A program made the position numbers and the translations under genes. From Mesorhizobium sp. (GTDB lineage: Bacteria > Pseudomonadota > Alphaproteobacteria > Rhizobiales > Rhizobiaceae), in the NCBI GenBank assembly GCA_004020875.1, contig SAPZ01000007.1, forward strand, positions 1 to 64,000: 64,000 nt of DNA, in the 5' to 3' direction. How positions within the stretch are numbered: the first letter of the stretch is position 1; each line of letters opens with the position of its first letter. This document shows, piece after piece, positions 34,032-42,853 of this stretch. The notes below the pieces were generated by a model. It was not told where the DNA came from. It did no database searches and was given only the letters and a program-made list of their open reading frames with translations.

Positions 34032-34298
34032 CTAATTCCTACCGCCTCTTTCCGGCTTGTGCCAACCTGTCCCGAGCAGTCCGATCTCTCGGAACTCGCG
34101 GTCCAATGCCTTTGAGACGTCGCGGCGCCGGCCTCCGACGTCGCGCAGGTCGCGGTCGGAAAGGTCTTCGACGGATTCCACAGGCAAGGTGGCGGCGACC
34201 CGGGCCTGACGCAGCCAGTCGCGTGCCGAACGAAGCCAAAGTGTGAAACCGGAAGGGGATTCCAGCGTGGTGCAAGACTTCAGGGCGATCTCGGACAT
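34032..34298 (-). CDS. Small DUF1127-like protein
   Basis: An 88-residue basic protein. The segment VEDLSDRDLRDVGGRRRDV near residues 42-60 matches the DUF1127 pattern (LSDxxLxDIGxxRxDI). Small DUF1127 proteins in alphaproteobacteria are linked to RNA metabolism and phosphate or stress responses. It is divergent from a LysR-family gene, 131 bases away, a frequent arrangement for DUF1127 genes. The assignment rests on this one motif. Confidence 0.7.
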   Translation of the reverse strand: MSEIALKSCTTLESPSGFTLWLRSARDWLRQARVAATLPVESVEDLSDRDLRDVGGRRRDVSKALDREFREIGLLGTGWHKPERGGRN

Positions 34299-34429
34299 GA
34301 CGGTGTTCCAGTTCTCCGGATATCAAATCCGGTTTTATGGTGTTTTGGATGAGGTCATGATGCCGGATTGAAAAACAAACGGGAAACGAGTAGTTCTTTT
34401 CTGATCATCAAGTTTTATTTGGAGATCGC

Positions 34430-35350
34430 ATGTCCAAGCTGCTGCCCGGGACGCGCGCGCTGAGGACGTTCGAGGCGGCCGCCAGGCACCTCAATTTCAC
34501 CCGCGCCGCCGATGAGCTCGGCCTGACGCCGGCGGCGGTCAGCCACCAGATCAAGGAAATCGAGGATCAGCTCGACCTGGTTCTGTTCACGCGCACCAGC
34601 CGCAGCATTCGGCTGACCGAGGCGGGCAGCCTGCTGCACGATGCGTCCATCGACGCGCTCGACCTGCTCAACCGGGCGGTCAGCCGCGCCCGCAAGATGA
34701 CGCGCGGGACGTCGCTGCTGAAGGTGACGCTCGACGCGCAGTTCGCGACAAAGTGGCTGATGCGGCGCGTCGACGATTTCCGCCGGCAGAAGCCCGGCAT
34801 TGAGCTGCGCTTCGACATCACCTACGACGTCAGGGATTTCGAGCGTGACGATGTCGATATCGGCATCCGCTTCGGCACCGGCAAATATCCGGGGCTCGTC
34901 GCGCACCGGCTGTTCGAGAACATCATCATCCCGGTGTGCAGCCCGGCGCTGCTGGCGTCAGGTCCGCCGCTGAAGGAGCCGCGCGATCTGTTCAATCACA
35001 CGCTCGCGCATATCGAATGGTCGCGGCAGGGCGTGACCTGGCCGAACTGGAGCATGTGGATGCACGCGGCCGGCGTCGAGGATTTCGACGACAGCCGAAC
35101 GCTGGTGTTCAGGACCTCGACAGACGCCACGCAGGCCGCGCTCGACGGCAATGCGGTGGCGCTCGCCGACTTCGCCATGGTGGCCAATGATCTTTCGCAG
35201 GGGCGACTGGTGCGGCCATTCGAGCTCGGCATCAAGGTCGCGCCGGACTTCGCCTATTTCCTGGTCTATCCCGAGGCCTCGAAAAACGACGCGCGGATCA
35301 TCGCCTTCCGCGAATGGCTTCTCGACGAGGTGGCGAGAACCCCGACCTGA
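34430..35350 (+). CDS. LysR-family transcriptional regulator (GcvA-like)
   Basis: A 306-residue LysR regulator. The winged helix-turn-helix lies at residues ~5-64 (ALRTFEAAARHLNFTRAADELGLTPAAVSHQIKEIE), with the ligand-binding domain following (~90-300). FDITYDVRDFERDDVDIGIRFGTG is typical of the GcvA/AmpR branch. GGAG before ATG 34430 supports the start. Its natural target may be the divergent DUF1127-like gene; the ligand is unknown. Confidence 0.9.
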   Translation: MSKLLPGTRALRTFEAAARHLNFTRAADELGLTPAAVSHQIKEIEDQLDLVLFTRTSRSIRLTEAGSLLHDASIDALDLLNRAVSRARKMTRGTSLLKVTLDAQFATKWLMRRVDDFRRQKPGIELRFDITYDVRDFERDDVDIGIRFGTGKYPGLVAHRLFENIIIPVCSPALLASGPPLKEPRDLFNHTLAHIEWSRQGVTWPNWSMWMHAAGVEDFDDSRTLVFRTSTDATQAALDGNAVALADFAMVANDLSQGRLVRPFELGIKVAPDFAYFLVYPEASKNDARIIAFREWLLDEVARTPT

Positions 35351-35359
35351 GACTTGTCG

Positions 35360-35785
35360 TCAGCCCGTCGGCGCCGCCGATGCGCCGAACCAGCCGATCA
35401 CCGCGCCGATGATCAGCATCACGCCCAGCCAATGGCCGGCATCGATCAGCGTCAGCGCCCAGCCGAAGCCTTGATAGCGATGGTTGACGGCAAGCGTGCT
35501 GGCGATGAAACCCAACCAAAGCACGAAGCCGAACAGCAAGCCCGCGACCGGGTTCGGCTCGCCCCCGGTTATGGCGCCCACTACCAATGTCAAGACAAGC
35601 GCCATGACGAGCTCAGCGATGAAGCTGACGATGAACGGAACGGCCGAGCGCTTCATGGTGGCGGGGTCGAGCCTGGCCGCCTTCAGCCAGGGTTTGCTCA
35701 GGCTCATATACCAGGCGGCGCCGAACAACCATGCGACGACGGCGGCGACAACAACCGCCAGCCAGTTCACGACCGAAAAATCCAT
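35360..35785 (-). CDS. DUF1761 family membrane protein
   Basis: A 141-residue membrane protein with four hydrophobic segments. The start NWLAVVVAAVVAWLFGAAWY followed by SKPW and the end HWLGVMLIIGAVIGWFG are typical of DUF1761. Function is unknown. GGGGGG precedes the ATG at 35785. It converges on the LysR gene, with 9 bases between their ends. Confidence 0.85.
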   Translation of the reverse strand: MDFSVVNWLAVVVAAVVAWLFGAAWYMSLSKPWLKAARLDPATMKRSAVPFIVSFIAELVMALVLTLVVGAITGGEPNPVAGLLFGFVLWLGFIASTLAVNHRYQGFGWALTLIDAGHWLGVMLIIGAVIGWFGASAAPTG

Positions 35786-35833
35786 GCTTCCCCCCAGATC
35801 GACACGCGATGGAACGCTTGTTCGGCGATCGCG

Positions 35834-36490
35834 TCAAGCGAGGCGCCAGACGGTCGTGCGCTTGACCTCGGCATCCTCCAACTCGCGCGTCACCGGCACC
35901 TGGTAGACGGCAAGCGATTGCAGCCCGGCCCTGGGGAGGTAGGCGCGGCCGGGATCGCCGACGAGGACCTCGGCGCCGCGCGCCCGCAGGTTCGTGAACC
36001 AGGGCAGCAGCCTGCCGGCGAAGGCCTTGTCGTAGAAGACGTCGCCGGCAAGCACGACGTCCCAGCCATTGTCGGTGCCGACGCAATCCGTGCCGAGGAA
36101 TTGCGCTTCGACGCTGTTGGATTCGAGGTTAAGCGCGATCGCCGTCTCGCAAAACGGATCGATGTCGGCGGCGATCACCTGCTTCGCGCCTGCTTTCATC
36201 GCCGCGATGGCGACGAGGCCCGACCCGGATGCGAAGTCGAGCACGCGTTTTCCTCGCACGGTTCCAGTATGATCGAGCACATAGCGGGCGAGGCCCTGCC
36301 CGCCGGCCCAGGCGAACGCCCAGAAGGGCGGCGGCAGACCAATCTCGGCCAGTTCCTCCTCGGTGCGTAGCCAAAGGTCATGCGCCTCGTCGGCGAGGTG
36401 CAAAAGTACTTCCGGCACATGCGGCGGCGCCATCAGCGCTGTGTTTTCGAGGATGAACTTTTTGGCGCTTTTTGGCGTGAGCTTGGTCAC
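35834..36490 (-). CDS. Protein methyltransferase, ETFB-lysine type
   Basis: A 218-residue class I methyltransferase. The segment PPFWAFAWAGGQGLARYVLDH before motif I (VLDFASGSGLVAIAA, about residues 79-93) is typical of the ETFBKMT/METTL20 branch. Members methylate lysines on the beta subunit of electron-transfer flavoprotein, and an Agrobacterium member is known. The motif DVVLAGDVFYDKA near 150 also fits. The start is GTG 36490, overlapping the stop of the EVE-domain gene (GTGA), so the two are translationally coupled. The ETF target here is inferred from family. Confidence 0.8.
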   Translation of the reverse strand: MTKLTPKSAKKFILENTALMAPPHVPEVLLHLADEAHDLWLRTEEELAEIGLPPPFWAFAWAGGQGLARYVLDHTGTVRGKRVLDFASGSGLVAIAAMKAGAKQVIAADIDPFCETAIALNLESNSVEAQFLGTDCVGTDNGWDVVLAGDVFYDKAFAGRLLPWFTNLRARGAEVLVGDPGRAYLPRAGLQSLAVYQVPVTRELEDAEVKRTTVWRLA

Positions 36491-36912
36491 GGCGCCGGGT
36501 TGAGCTCGGCCATGCGGCAGACCTCTTTCCATTCGGCCGGCGTCACCGGCTGTACGGAAAGCCGGCCGAGCCGGACCAGCGCCATACCGGCGAGCTTGGG
36601 ATTGGCCTTGACCTGTTCCAGCGTCACCGGCTTCGACACGTCCATGTAGGCGCGAATGTCGACACATTCCCAGCGCGGATCGTCGCTCGTGGTGTCGGGA
36701 TGCGCCAGCGCGCAGACCTCGGCGATACCGACGATGTTGAGCCCCTCATTGGAATGATAGTAGAAGCCGAGATCGCCGATCTGCATCGCCTTCATGTTGT
36801 TGCGGGCGGCGTAGTTGCGCACGCCGTCCCATTGCGTGCCGGCCTTGCCCTTGGCCTTCAGCGCCTCGAAGGAAAAGACCGAGGGTTCGGACTTGAACAG
36901 CCAGTAGTTCAT
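36487..36912 (-). CDS. EVE domain protein
   Basis: A 141-residue single EVE domain (PUA-like fold; thymocyte nuclear protein 1 relatives), beginning MNYWLFKSEP and carrying WDGVRNYAARNNMK and GDLGFYYHSNEG. EVE domains bind modified bases in DNA or RNA. Its stop overlaps the GTG start of the methyltransferase by four bases. No restriction genes are nearby, so it is probably the widespread housekeeping form. Confidence 0.92.
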   Translation of the reverse strand: MNYWLFKSEPSVFSFEALKAKGKAGTQWDGVRNYAARNNMKAMQIGDLGFYYHSNEGLNIVGIAEVCALAHPDTTSDDPRWECVDIRAYMDVSKPVTLEQVKANPKLAGMALVRLGRLSVQPVTPAEWKEVCRMAELNPAP

Positions 36913-37000
36913 ATCGTTTGTCCCATCGCTTTGCCGCCACGCATGGCGTTGCCGTCTATGCTTACTCTCTCGCCGGCATTGCGGCGAGAACCGCGAACGA

Positions 37001-37297
37001 TCAGGCGCCAGCTGGCTTCTGGAAGACCCAGTTCCACGGACGGATCTGGACGCTTTCGAACAGGCCGGCCTTGGCGTAAGGGTCGGCGGCGGCGAGCGCT
37101 TGCGCGCCTGCCATGTCCGTCGCCTCGATCATCACCAGGCTGCCATCCGGCTTGCCGTCGGCGTCGAGGAAGGGACCAGCGAAGGCAAGCTTGCCTTCGG
37201 CGATCAGCCCTTCCAGGAACGCCGCATGCGCCGGCCTGGTGTCGACCCGCAGCTGCAGGCTGCCGGGCTTGTCCTTGCAAATCAACGCGAAGAGCAT
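37001..37297 (-). CDS. YciI family protein
   Basis: A 98-residue YciI-like protein. It starts MLFALICKDKPGSLQLR, and has the conserved HAAFLEGLIAEGKLAFAGPF segment (His near residue 24) and the C-terminal ADPYAKAGLFESVQIRPWN. It is smaller than, and different from, the DGPF-type YciI at 21.6 kb. Function is unknown. It lies 16 bases after gpsA and probably belongs to the same operon (tsaD-gpsA-yciI-like). Confidence 0.9.
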   Translation of the reverse strand: MLFALICKDKPGSLQLRVDTRPAHAAFLEGLIAEGKLAFAGPFLDADGKPDGSLVMIEATDMAGAQALAAADPYAKAGLFESVQIRPWNWVFQKPAGA

Positions 37298-37313
37298 TTT
37301 CCACTCCGATGGT

Positions 37314-38333
37314 TCAGATGTCGGTTTCGGTCTTGAGCGGGCGCGTCATCAGCGCGGTTACCGCCTCGCCGATGGTGATCTTGCCGTCGAGGATGGCGGC
37401 GACGGCCGAGATGATCGGCGCCTCGATACCGCGCTCGGCGGCGATGCGGGCGGCAATGCCTGCCGTCGGCACGCCTTCGGCCAGCGGCAGGCCGGCAAGT
37501 GGCTTGCCCTGGCCGAGCGCCAGGCCATAGGCAAAATTGCGCGATTGTGCCGAGGAGCAGGTGAGCAAGAGGTCGCCAAGGCCGGAAAGCCCCATCAGCG
37601 TCTCCGGTCTGGCCCCGAAGGCGGCGCCGATGCGGCGCAGTTCGACGAAGCCGCGCGTCACCATGGCGGCCTGGGCGCTGGCGCCGAGGCCCGCGCCGGT
37701 GACGGCGCCCGCGGCGATGGCAAACACGTTCTTCAGTGCGCCGCCGATCTCGACGCCGATCAGGTCATCGCTGGAATAGCAGCGCAGGTTCTCCGCCGAG
37801 AAGCGGGCGGCAAGCTCGGCCGCCAGTTCCGCGTCGCGGGCAGCGACCACGACGGCGGTCGGCAAGCCACGCGCGACATCGCTGGCGAAGCTCGGGCCGG
37901 AAAGCGCCGCGACCGGATTTTTGGGCAGGCATTCCTCCACGATCGTCGAGAGCAGCGCGCCGGTGTCGCGCTCGATGCCCTTGGCGCAGAGCACCAGTGG
38001 TACACCTGCAGGAACGTGGTTTTTGGCTTGGGCGAGAACGGCGCGCAGAGACTGCGCCGGCGTCACGGCGAGCACGCAGTCGGCGCCGTCGAGCCCGGCC
38101 GCCATATCGCTGGTGGCCGCGATGCCGGGTGCAATCCTGATGCCGGGCAAATAGCGCGGGTTCTCGCCGCGAGCGATGGCGGCGACGGTCTCAGTGTCGC
38201 GCGCATAGAGGCGCACATCATGGCCTGCGCGCATCATGGCTAGCGCCAGCGCCGTGCCCCAGGCGCCGCCGCCCAGCACCGCGACGCGCCAGCCGCTGCC
38301 CGACTTCCTGCCGCTCGTTGCCTTCGCGCTCAT
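37314..38333 (-). CDS. gpsA: Glycerol-3-phosphate dehydrogenase [NAD(P)+]
   Basis: A 339-residue cytosolic enzyme that reduces dihydroxyacetone phosphate to sn-glycerol-3-phosphate for phospholipid synthesis. The NAD-binding motif [14 protein letters not shown] lies near residues 17-30. [26 protein letters not shown] and the catalytic [15 protein letters not shown] (Lys) follow. The start ATG 38333 overlaps the tsaD stop (ATGA), so tsaD-gpsA are coupled. Confidence 0.95.
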   Translation of the reverse strand: MSAKATSGRKSGSGWRVAVLGGGAWGTALALAMMRAGHDVRLYARDTETVAAIARGENPRYLPGIRIAPGIAATSDMAAGLDGADCVLAVTPAQSLRAVLAQAKNHVPAGVPLVLCAKGIERDTGALLSTIVEECLPKNPVAALSGPSFASDVARGLPTAVVVAARDAELAAELAARFSAENLRCYSSDDLIGVEIGGALKNVFAIAAGAVTGAGLGASAQAAMVTRGFVELRRIGAAFGARPETLMGLSGLGDLLLTCSSAQSRNFAYGLALGQGKPLAGLPLAEGVPTAGIAARIAAERGIEAPIISAVAAILDGKITIGEAVTALMTRPLKTETDI

Positions 38334-39418
38334 GCCTTGGCACCACGCCGACCCGAGCCGACCATGGGCGTGGAAACGCTGTCGAGCGGCCAGCGCGAAC
38401 GCGGCACGAAGTCGGCGGTGTTCTCGTCGGCGATGCCGGCGCGCAGGCGTTCGATGCCGGCCCAGGCGATCATCGCCGCATTGTCGGTGCACAGTTTCTG
38501 CGGCGGAGCGACAAAGGCGAAGCCGGCTTGCGCGCAAAGCGCTTCGAGCGTTGCCTTGATCGTGCGGTTGGCGGCAACGCCGCCGGCGACGACCAGCGCC
38601 GGCTTTGCCTGGTCGGGGGATTCCCGGCGGAAGCGGGCAAGGGCGCGGCCAACGCGGTCGCCCAGCGCATCGGCCACCGCCGCCTGGAACGACGCGCAGA
38701 TATCGGCAACGTCCTGGTCGCTCAGCGGCGCAATCGCGGTCGCTGCCTGGCGCACCGCCGTCTTCAGGCCGGAGAAGGAGAAATCCGGCTGCGCCGAGCC
38801 TTTCATCGGGCGCGGGAAGGCGAAGCGGCCGGCGTCGCCTGTCGCCGCCGCCTTCTCCACATTCGGTCCACCTGGATAGGGCAGGCCGAGCATCTTGGCC
38901 GTCTTGTCGAAGGCTTCGCCGAGCGCATCGTCGATCGTGGTCGCCCAGCGCTGGTAGTCGCCGACGCCGCGCACCGCGACGATCTGGGTGTGGCCGCCGG
39001 AGACGAGCAACAGAAGATAGGGGAAGTCGAGACCGTCGGTCAGCCGCGCGGTCAACGCGTGGCCTTCAAGGTGATTGATGGCGATAAGCGGCTTGTTCGC
39101 GGCGGCGGCGATCGCCTTGGCCGTCATCAGGCCGACGATCAATCCTCCGACCAGGCCGGGCCCTGCCGTCGCGGCGATAGCGTCGACCTCGTCGAGCGAC
39201 ACCTTGGAATCTTCAAGCGCCGCCGCGATGATGCCGTCCAGCGCCTCGACATGAGCACGCGCCGCGATCTCCGGCACGACGCCGCCGAAGGCCGCATGCT
39301 CCTCGATCTGGCTCAGCACGATGTTGGACAGGATTTCGGGCGCGGAGCCGCCGTCCAGCGCCACCACGCTGGCCGCCGTCTCGTCGCAGCTCGTCTCAAT
39401 GCCCAGAACGCGGATCAA
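38330..39418 (-). CDS. tsaD: tRNA N6-adenosine threonylcarbamoyltransferase
   Basis: A 362-residue TsaD/Kae1 protein that transfers threonylcarbamoyl to A37 of ANN-decoding tRNAs. It has [14 protein letters not shown] at the start, the metal-binding His pair in [26 protein letters not shown] and [11 protein letters not shown]. Family members begin almost directly at VLGIETS, so I prefer TTG 39418; in-frame ATG 39454 and TTG 39460 would add 12-14 residues. It overlaps gpsA by four bases. The divergent hemC is separated by a 142-bp MITE-like element. Confidence 0.93.
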   Translation of the reverse strand: MIRVLGIETSCDETAASVVALDGGSAPEILSNIVLSQIEEHAAFGGVVPEIAARAHVEALDGIIAAALEDSKVSLDEVDAIAATAGPGLVGGLIVGLMTAKAIAAAANKPLIAINHLEGHALTARLTDGLDFPYLLLLVSGGHTQIVAVRGVGDYQRWATTIDDALGEAFDKTAKMLGLPYPGGPNVEKAAATGDAGRFAFPRPMKGSAQPDFSFSGLKTAVRQAATAIAPLSDQDVADICASFQAAVADALGDRVGRALARFRRESPDQAKPALVVAGGVAANRTIKATLEALCAQAGFAFVAPPQKLCTDNAAMIAWAGIERLRAGIADENTADFVPRSRWPLDSVSTPMVGSGRRGAKA

Positions 39419-39465
39419 TTGGTCGCTAGCCTCAAAGATTGTTTCACCGACCATTCCCAATTAGG

Positions 39466-39607
39466 AGGTCTGCCGATATTCAGGTGATGCCGGCCTGCAA
39501 ATGGCGGACTTCTGCGCTTCCGGTGCTCACGTACGTTTAGTACGCTCCGCTCCGGTTCTCGAAATCCACCATTTTCGGCGCGGCCTGACCTGAATCTCGG
39601 CAGACCT
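39466..39607. repeat. MITE-like repeat, family C copy 5 (long form)
   Basis: A 142-bp element whose ends are inverted: AGGTCTGCCGATATTCAGGT at the left and the complement of AGGTCTGCCGAGATTCAGGT at the right, with one mismatch in 20. The interior contains CACGTACGTTTAGTACGCTC followed by CCGGTTCTCG, shared with the copy at 22044-22186. It lies between the divergent tsaD and hemC genes. Confidence 0.75.
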
Positions 39608-39644
39608 CGGTCTCTCGCCCGGGGGTTATCACGGACCGCGCGCC

Positions 39645-40568
39645 ATGCAAACTTTGAAAATCGGAACACGCGGAAGCCCGCTGGCGTTGGCTCAGGCGCA
39701 CGAGACGCAGGCGCGGCTGATGCAAGCGCATGACCTGCCCGAGCAGGCGTTCGAGGTGGTGGCCATCTCGACCAGCGGCGATCGCATCCAGGACCGGCCG
39801 CTCTCGGAAGCCGGAGGCAAAGGCCTGTTCACCAAGGAAATCGAGGAAGCCCTGCTCGACGGCCGCATCGACATTGCCGTGCATTCGTCGAAGGACATGC
39901 CGACGGCGCTGCCCGATGGACTGGAGCTTGTCACCTTCCTGCCGCGCGAGGACGCGCGCGACGCCTTCATCGGCAAGCGGGTCAAACGGATCGCCGACCT
40001 GCCGCATGGCGCGGTTGTCGGTTCGTCGTCGCTCAGGCGCCAGGCGCTGCTTCGCCGCATGCGGCCGGATTTCGAGGTGGTGATCTTCCGCGGCAATGTG
40101 CAGACAAGACTGCGCAAGCTGGACGAAGGCGTCGCCGAGGGCACGATCCTCGCCTATGCCGGGCTGAAGCGGCTCGGGCTCGAAAACGTCGTCACCGATC
40201 TGATGGCGCTCGAGGATTTTCCGCCGGCGCCGGGGCAAGGCGCGATCGGCATCGAAACGCGTATCGGCGATCGCGAGGTCGAAAAAATGCTGGCAGCGAT
40301 CCATCATGTGCCGACCGGCCAGGCGCTCGCCTGCGAGCGCGCATTCCTCGCCGCGCTCGACGGCTCGTGCCGCACGCCGATTGCCGGCCATGCGACGGTG
40401 GCGGGCGAAAAACTATCCTTTGCCGGGCTGATCATCTCGCCCGATGGAAGGCAATCGCATGAGGTCCGGCTGGAAGGCGAGGCCGCGGACGCGTCTGAGA
40501 TCGGGCTGGACGCAGCGCGAACGGTTCGCGTGAGGGCCGGCGCTGAATTCTTCGACGGCTGGGCCTGA
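39645..40568 (+). CDS. hemC: Hydroxymethylbilane synthase (porphobilinogen deaminase)
   Basis: A 307-residue enzyme that joins four porphobilinogens into hydroxymethylbilane in heme and cobalamin synthesis. The dipyrromethane cofactor is held by Cys242 in [13 protein letters not shown]. Other signatures are [26 protein letters not shown] and [16 protein letters not shown]. hemD starts two bases after its stop. Confidence 0.96.
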   Translation: MQTLKIGTRGSPLALAQAHETQARLMQAHDLPEQAFEVVAISTSGDRIQDRPLSEAGGKGLFTKEIEEALLDGRIDIAVHSSKDMPTALPDGLELVTFLPREDARDAFIGKRVKRIADLPHGAVVGSSSLRRQALLRRMRPDFEVVIFRGNVQTRLRKLDEGVAEGTILAYAGLKRLGLENVVTDLMALEDFPPAPGQGAIGIETRIGDREVEKMLAAIHHVPTGQALACERAFLAALDGSCRTPIAGHATVAGEKLSFAGLIISPDGRQSHEVRLEGEAADASEIGLDAARTVRVRAGAEFFDGWA

Positions 40569-40569
40569 C

Positions 40570-41280
40570 ATGGTCCGTGTCCTGGTGACGAGGCCGGAGC
40601 CAGGCGCATCGCGCACGGCACGACGCCTTGAAGCCCTCGGATTTCAGCCTGTCCTGCTGCCGCTGACAGAAACCAGCGCATTGCCGGTCGAGGCGACGAT
40701 CGGCGATGCCGTCGCGGTTGCGGTCACCAGCGCCAATGCGGTTCGCCATGCGCCAAAGGCGCTGATCGCGTCGCTTGCCGGCCTGCCTTGCCACGCGGTC
40801 GGTAAACGAACGGCCGAAGCCTGCCGCGCGGCGGGATTTCTTTCCGTCGCGGAAGGCCCGGGCGACGCCGAGGCGCTGGCCGAGGCCATCGCCGGCGGCC
40901 TTGCCGGAAAGGCAATCGTCTATCTGTGCGGCCGCGTTCGGTTCCAGGCATTCGAGCAGCGGCTGACGGCGGCTGGCGTGCATGTCAAGGCGGTCGAGAC
41001 TTACGACACGACCAGCATCGACTATGGCGATGCCGTGGTGGTCAGCCGCCTGTCGGGCCAGCCGGTGGAGGCCGCGCTGCTTTATTCGGCCAAGGCCAGC
41101 GCGGCGTTGGTCAGCCTGATTTCGCGGCCCAACTTGCGGCAGCTCTTTAAGAAAACGGAATTTCTTGCGCTCTCTGCACGAGTCGCCGAACCGCTGGATG
41201 GGATTGCCGGTCAAACGATCAGCATCGCATCCCAGCCTGAGGAAGACGCCTTGCTCGCGCTTTTGTCGCAACCGCGCTAG
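40570..41280 (+). CDS. hemD: Uroporphyrinogen-III synthase
   Basis: A 236-residue two-lobed HemD-family protein that closes the tetrapyrrole ring with inversion of ring D. The family is weakly conserved; visible markers are VLVTRPEPGASRTA at the start, AVTSANAVRH near residue 57, HAVGKRTAEACR near 76 and YSAKASAALV near 175. Position directly after hemC and before the mitofilin gene makes the call firm. Confidence 0.9.
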   Translation: MVRVLVTRPEPGASRTARRLEALGFQPVLLPLTETSALPVEATIGDAVAVAVTSANAVRHAPKALIASLAGLPCHAVGKRTAEACRAAGFLSVAEGPGDAEALAEAIAGGLAGKAIVYLCGRVRFQAFEQRLTAAGVHVKAVETYDTTSIDYGDAVVVSRLSGQPVEAALLYSAKASAALVSLISRPNLRQLFKKTEFLALSARVAEPLDGIAGQTISIASQPEEDALLALLSQPR

Positions 41281-41385
41281 GCCGCGTCATCACACCGCCC
41301 CTTTTCACCGCTTGGTGATGTGCTAGAGCATCCTGACGCTCTGGACCCATTGATCCATCCCCAAGCCATTTTGCGGAGCCCAAGC

Positions 41386-42843
41386 ATGGTCAAGACGCCG
41401 AAGATGCGACATTCGAAGAGTCGGCGCGAGCCGGTGACCATCGAACTCGAGCCCGGCGCCGTCTCGCGAATCACCGACGAGGATGCCGCGAAGGCCAATG
41501 CCGCGCAGACCGACGAGGCGAAGGCGGAAGAGGCCGCGGCCGCGTCGCAGGCGGAGGCGCCGGAAGAGCCGATGCATGCCGAGCAGACCGATATCGAGCC
41601 GTGGGAGCATAGCGACCCCGCCCAGGCAGCGGCCGATAAGACTGAGGCCGGCAAAGGCGAGCCGGAGGCGCCGTATCCAGGCGGCTCGGATGCGCCGAAG
41701 AGCCAGCCCAAGGGCTTCGAATACAATTTCGAGGACGCATCCGCTGCGGCCACCGGCGCCTCGGCATCGAAGGCAGGCGAGGCACGGGACGAGGATCGCG
41801 TGCCGCAGCCGCCGCGCAGAACCGGAGTCAACACCATCGCCGCGGGCGTCGTCGGCGGCGTGATCGCGCTTGCCGGTGCCGGTTTGCTGCAGGCTGTCGG
41901 CCTGCTTGGCGCGCCGGGGTCGGGGGGCGGATCGCTGGACGGCGTCAATGGCGAGATCGCGTCGCTGAAAAACGAGATCGCGTCGCTGAAGGAAAGCGGC
42001 GACAAGGGAGCCTCCGCCAAGGTGGACGCCCTGTCCTCGGCGCTCGAGCAGGTCAAGTCCGATGTGGCGGCGTTGAAATCCTCGGCGGGGCAAGGCGGCG
42101 ACCGCGCGGCGCTCAAGGCGCTCGGTGACAAGGTCGGCCAGATCGAGATGACCGTTGCCGGGCTGCAGAAGAACGGCAATGCGGCGCCCGTCGATCTCGC
42201 CCCACTCAACGAGAAGATCGCCGGGCTCGACGCTCAGGTGAAATCGGCCGGCGACGCGGCCAAGGCCGAGGACGGCCGGCTCGCGGCGCTGGAACAGTCC
42301 GTGTCGCAGCTTTCCGGCAAGGTCGACGCGCAGGCCTCGCAGCCCAAGATCGCGCTGGCGATCGCGGCTTCGGCGCTGAAGTCGGCGCTCGACCGCGGCG
42401 CGCCCTTTGCGACCGAGCTCGACACCTTCGCGGCGATCGCGCCGGACGCGCCCGAGCTCGCCGCGCTGCGCTCCTATGCCGAAAAGGGCGTGCCGACCCG
42501 CGCCACCATCGCTTCAGAGGCCGAAGCCGCCGCCAATGCCATGGTCGAGGCCGCAAAGCCGGTCGACCAGAATGCCGGCTTCTTCCAGAGCCTGGTGTCG
42601 AGCGCGGAATCGCTGGTCAAGGTGCGGCCGGTCGGCACCGTGGAAGGCAAGGGCGCGCCGGAAACCGTCGCCCGCATGGAAGTGGCGGTCAACCAGGGCG
42701 ACTACGCCAAGGCGCTCAGCGAATATGACACGCTACCCGACGCGGCGAAGGCGGCCGGCGCCGATTTTGCCGGCAAACTGAAGGCGCGGCTCGAGGTGGA
42801 AAAGCAGCTCGAAGCGCTGATTGCCGGCGCGACGAAGGCGTGA
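41386..42843 (+). CDS. Mitofilin/Mic60-like inner-membrane protein
   Basis: A 485-residue protein with an acidic, Ala/Glu-rich N-terminal region (~1-140), one membrane segment (AAGVVGGVIALAGAGLLQAV, about residues 153-172), a long coiled-coil region (~185-330) and a C-terminal domain with the mitofilin-type segment SLVKVRPVGTVEGKGAPETVARMEVAV. Alphaproteobacterial Mic60 homologues sit between hemD and hemY, and shape membrane invaginations. GGAG before ATG 41386 supports the start over ATG 41320. Confidence 0.85.
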   Translation: MVKTPKMRHSKSRREPVTIELEPGAVSRITDEDAAKANAAQTDEAKAEEAAAASQAEAPEEPMHAEQTDIEPWEHSDPAQAAADKTEAGKGEPEAPYPGGSDAPKSQPKGFEYNFEDASAAATGASASKAGEARDEDRVPQPPRRTGVNTIAAGVVGGVIALAGAGLLQAVGLLGAPGSGGGSLDGVNGEIASLKNEIASLKESGDKGASAKVDALSSALEQVKSDVAALKSSAGQGGDRAALKALGDKVGQIEMTVAGLQKNGNAAPVDLAPLNEKIAGLDAQVKSAGDAAKAEDGRLAALEQSVSQLSGKVDAQASQPKIALAIAASALKSALDRGAPFATELDTFAAIAPDAPELAALRSYAEKGVPTRATIASEAEAAANAMVEAAKPVDQNAGFFQSLVSSAESLVKVRPVGTVEGKGAPETVARMEVAVNQGDYAKALSEYDTLPDAAKAAGADFAGKLKARLEVEKQLEALIAGATKA

Positions 42844-42853
42844 GGACGACAGT

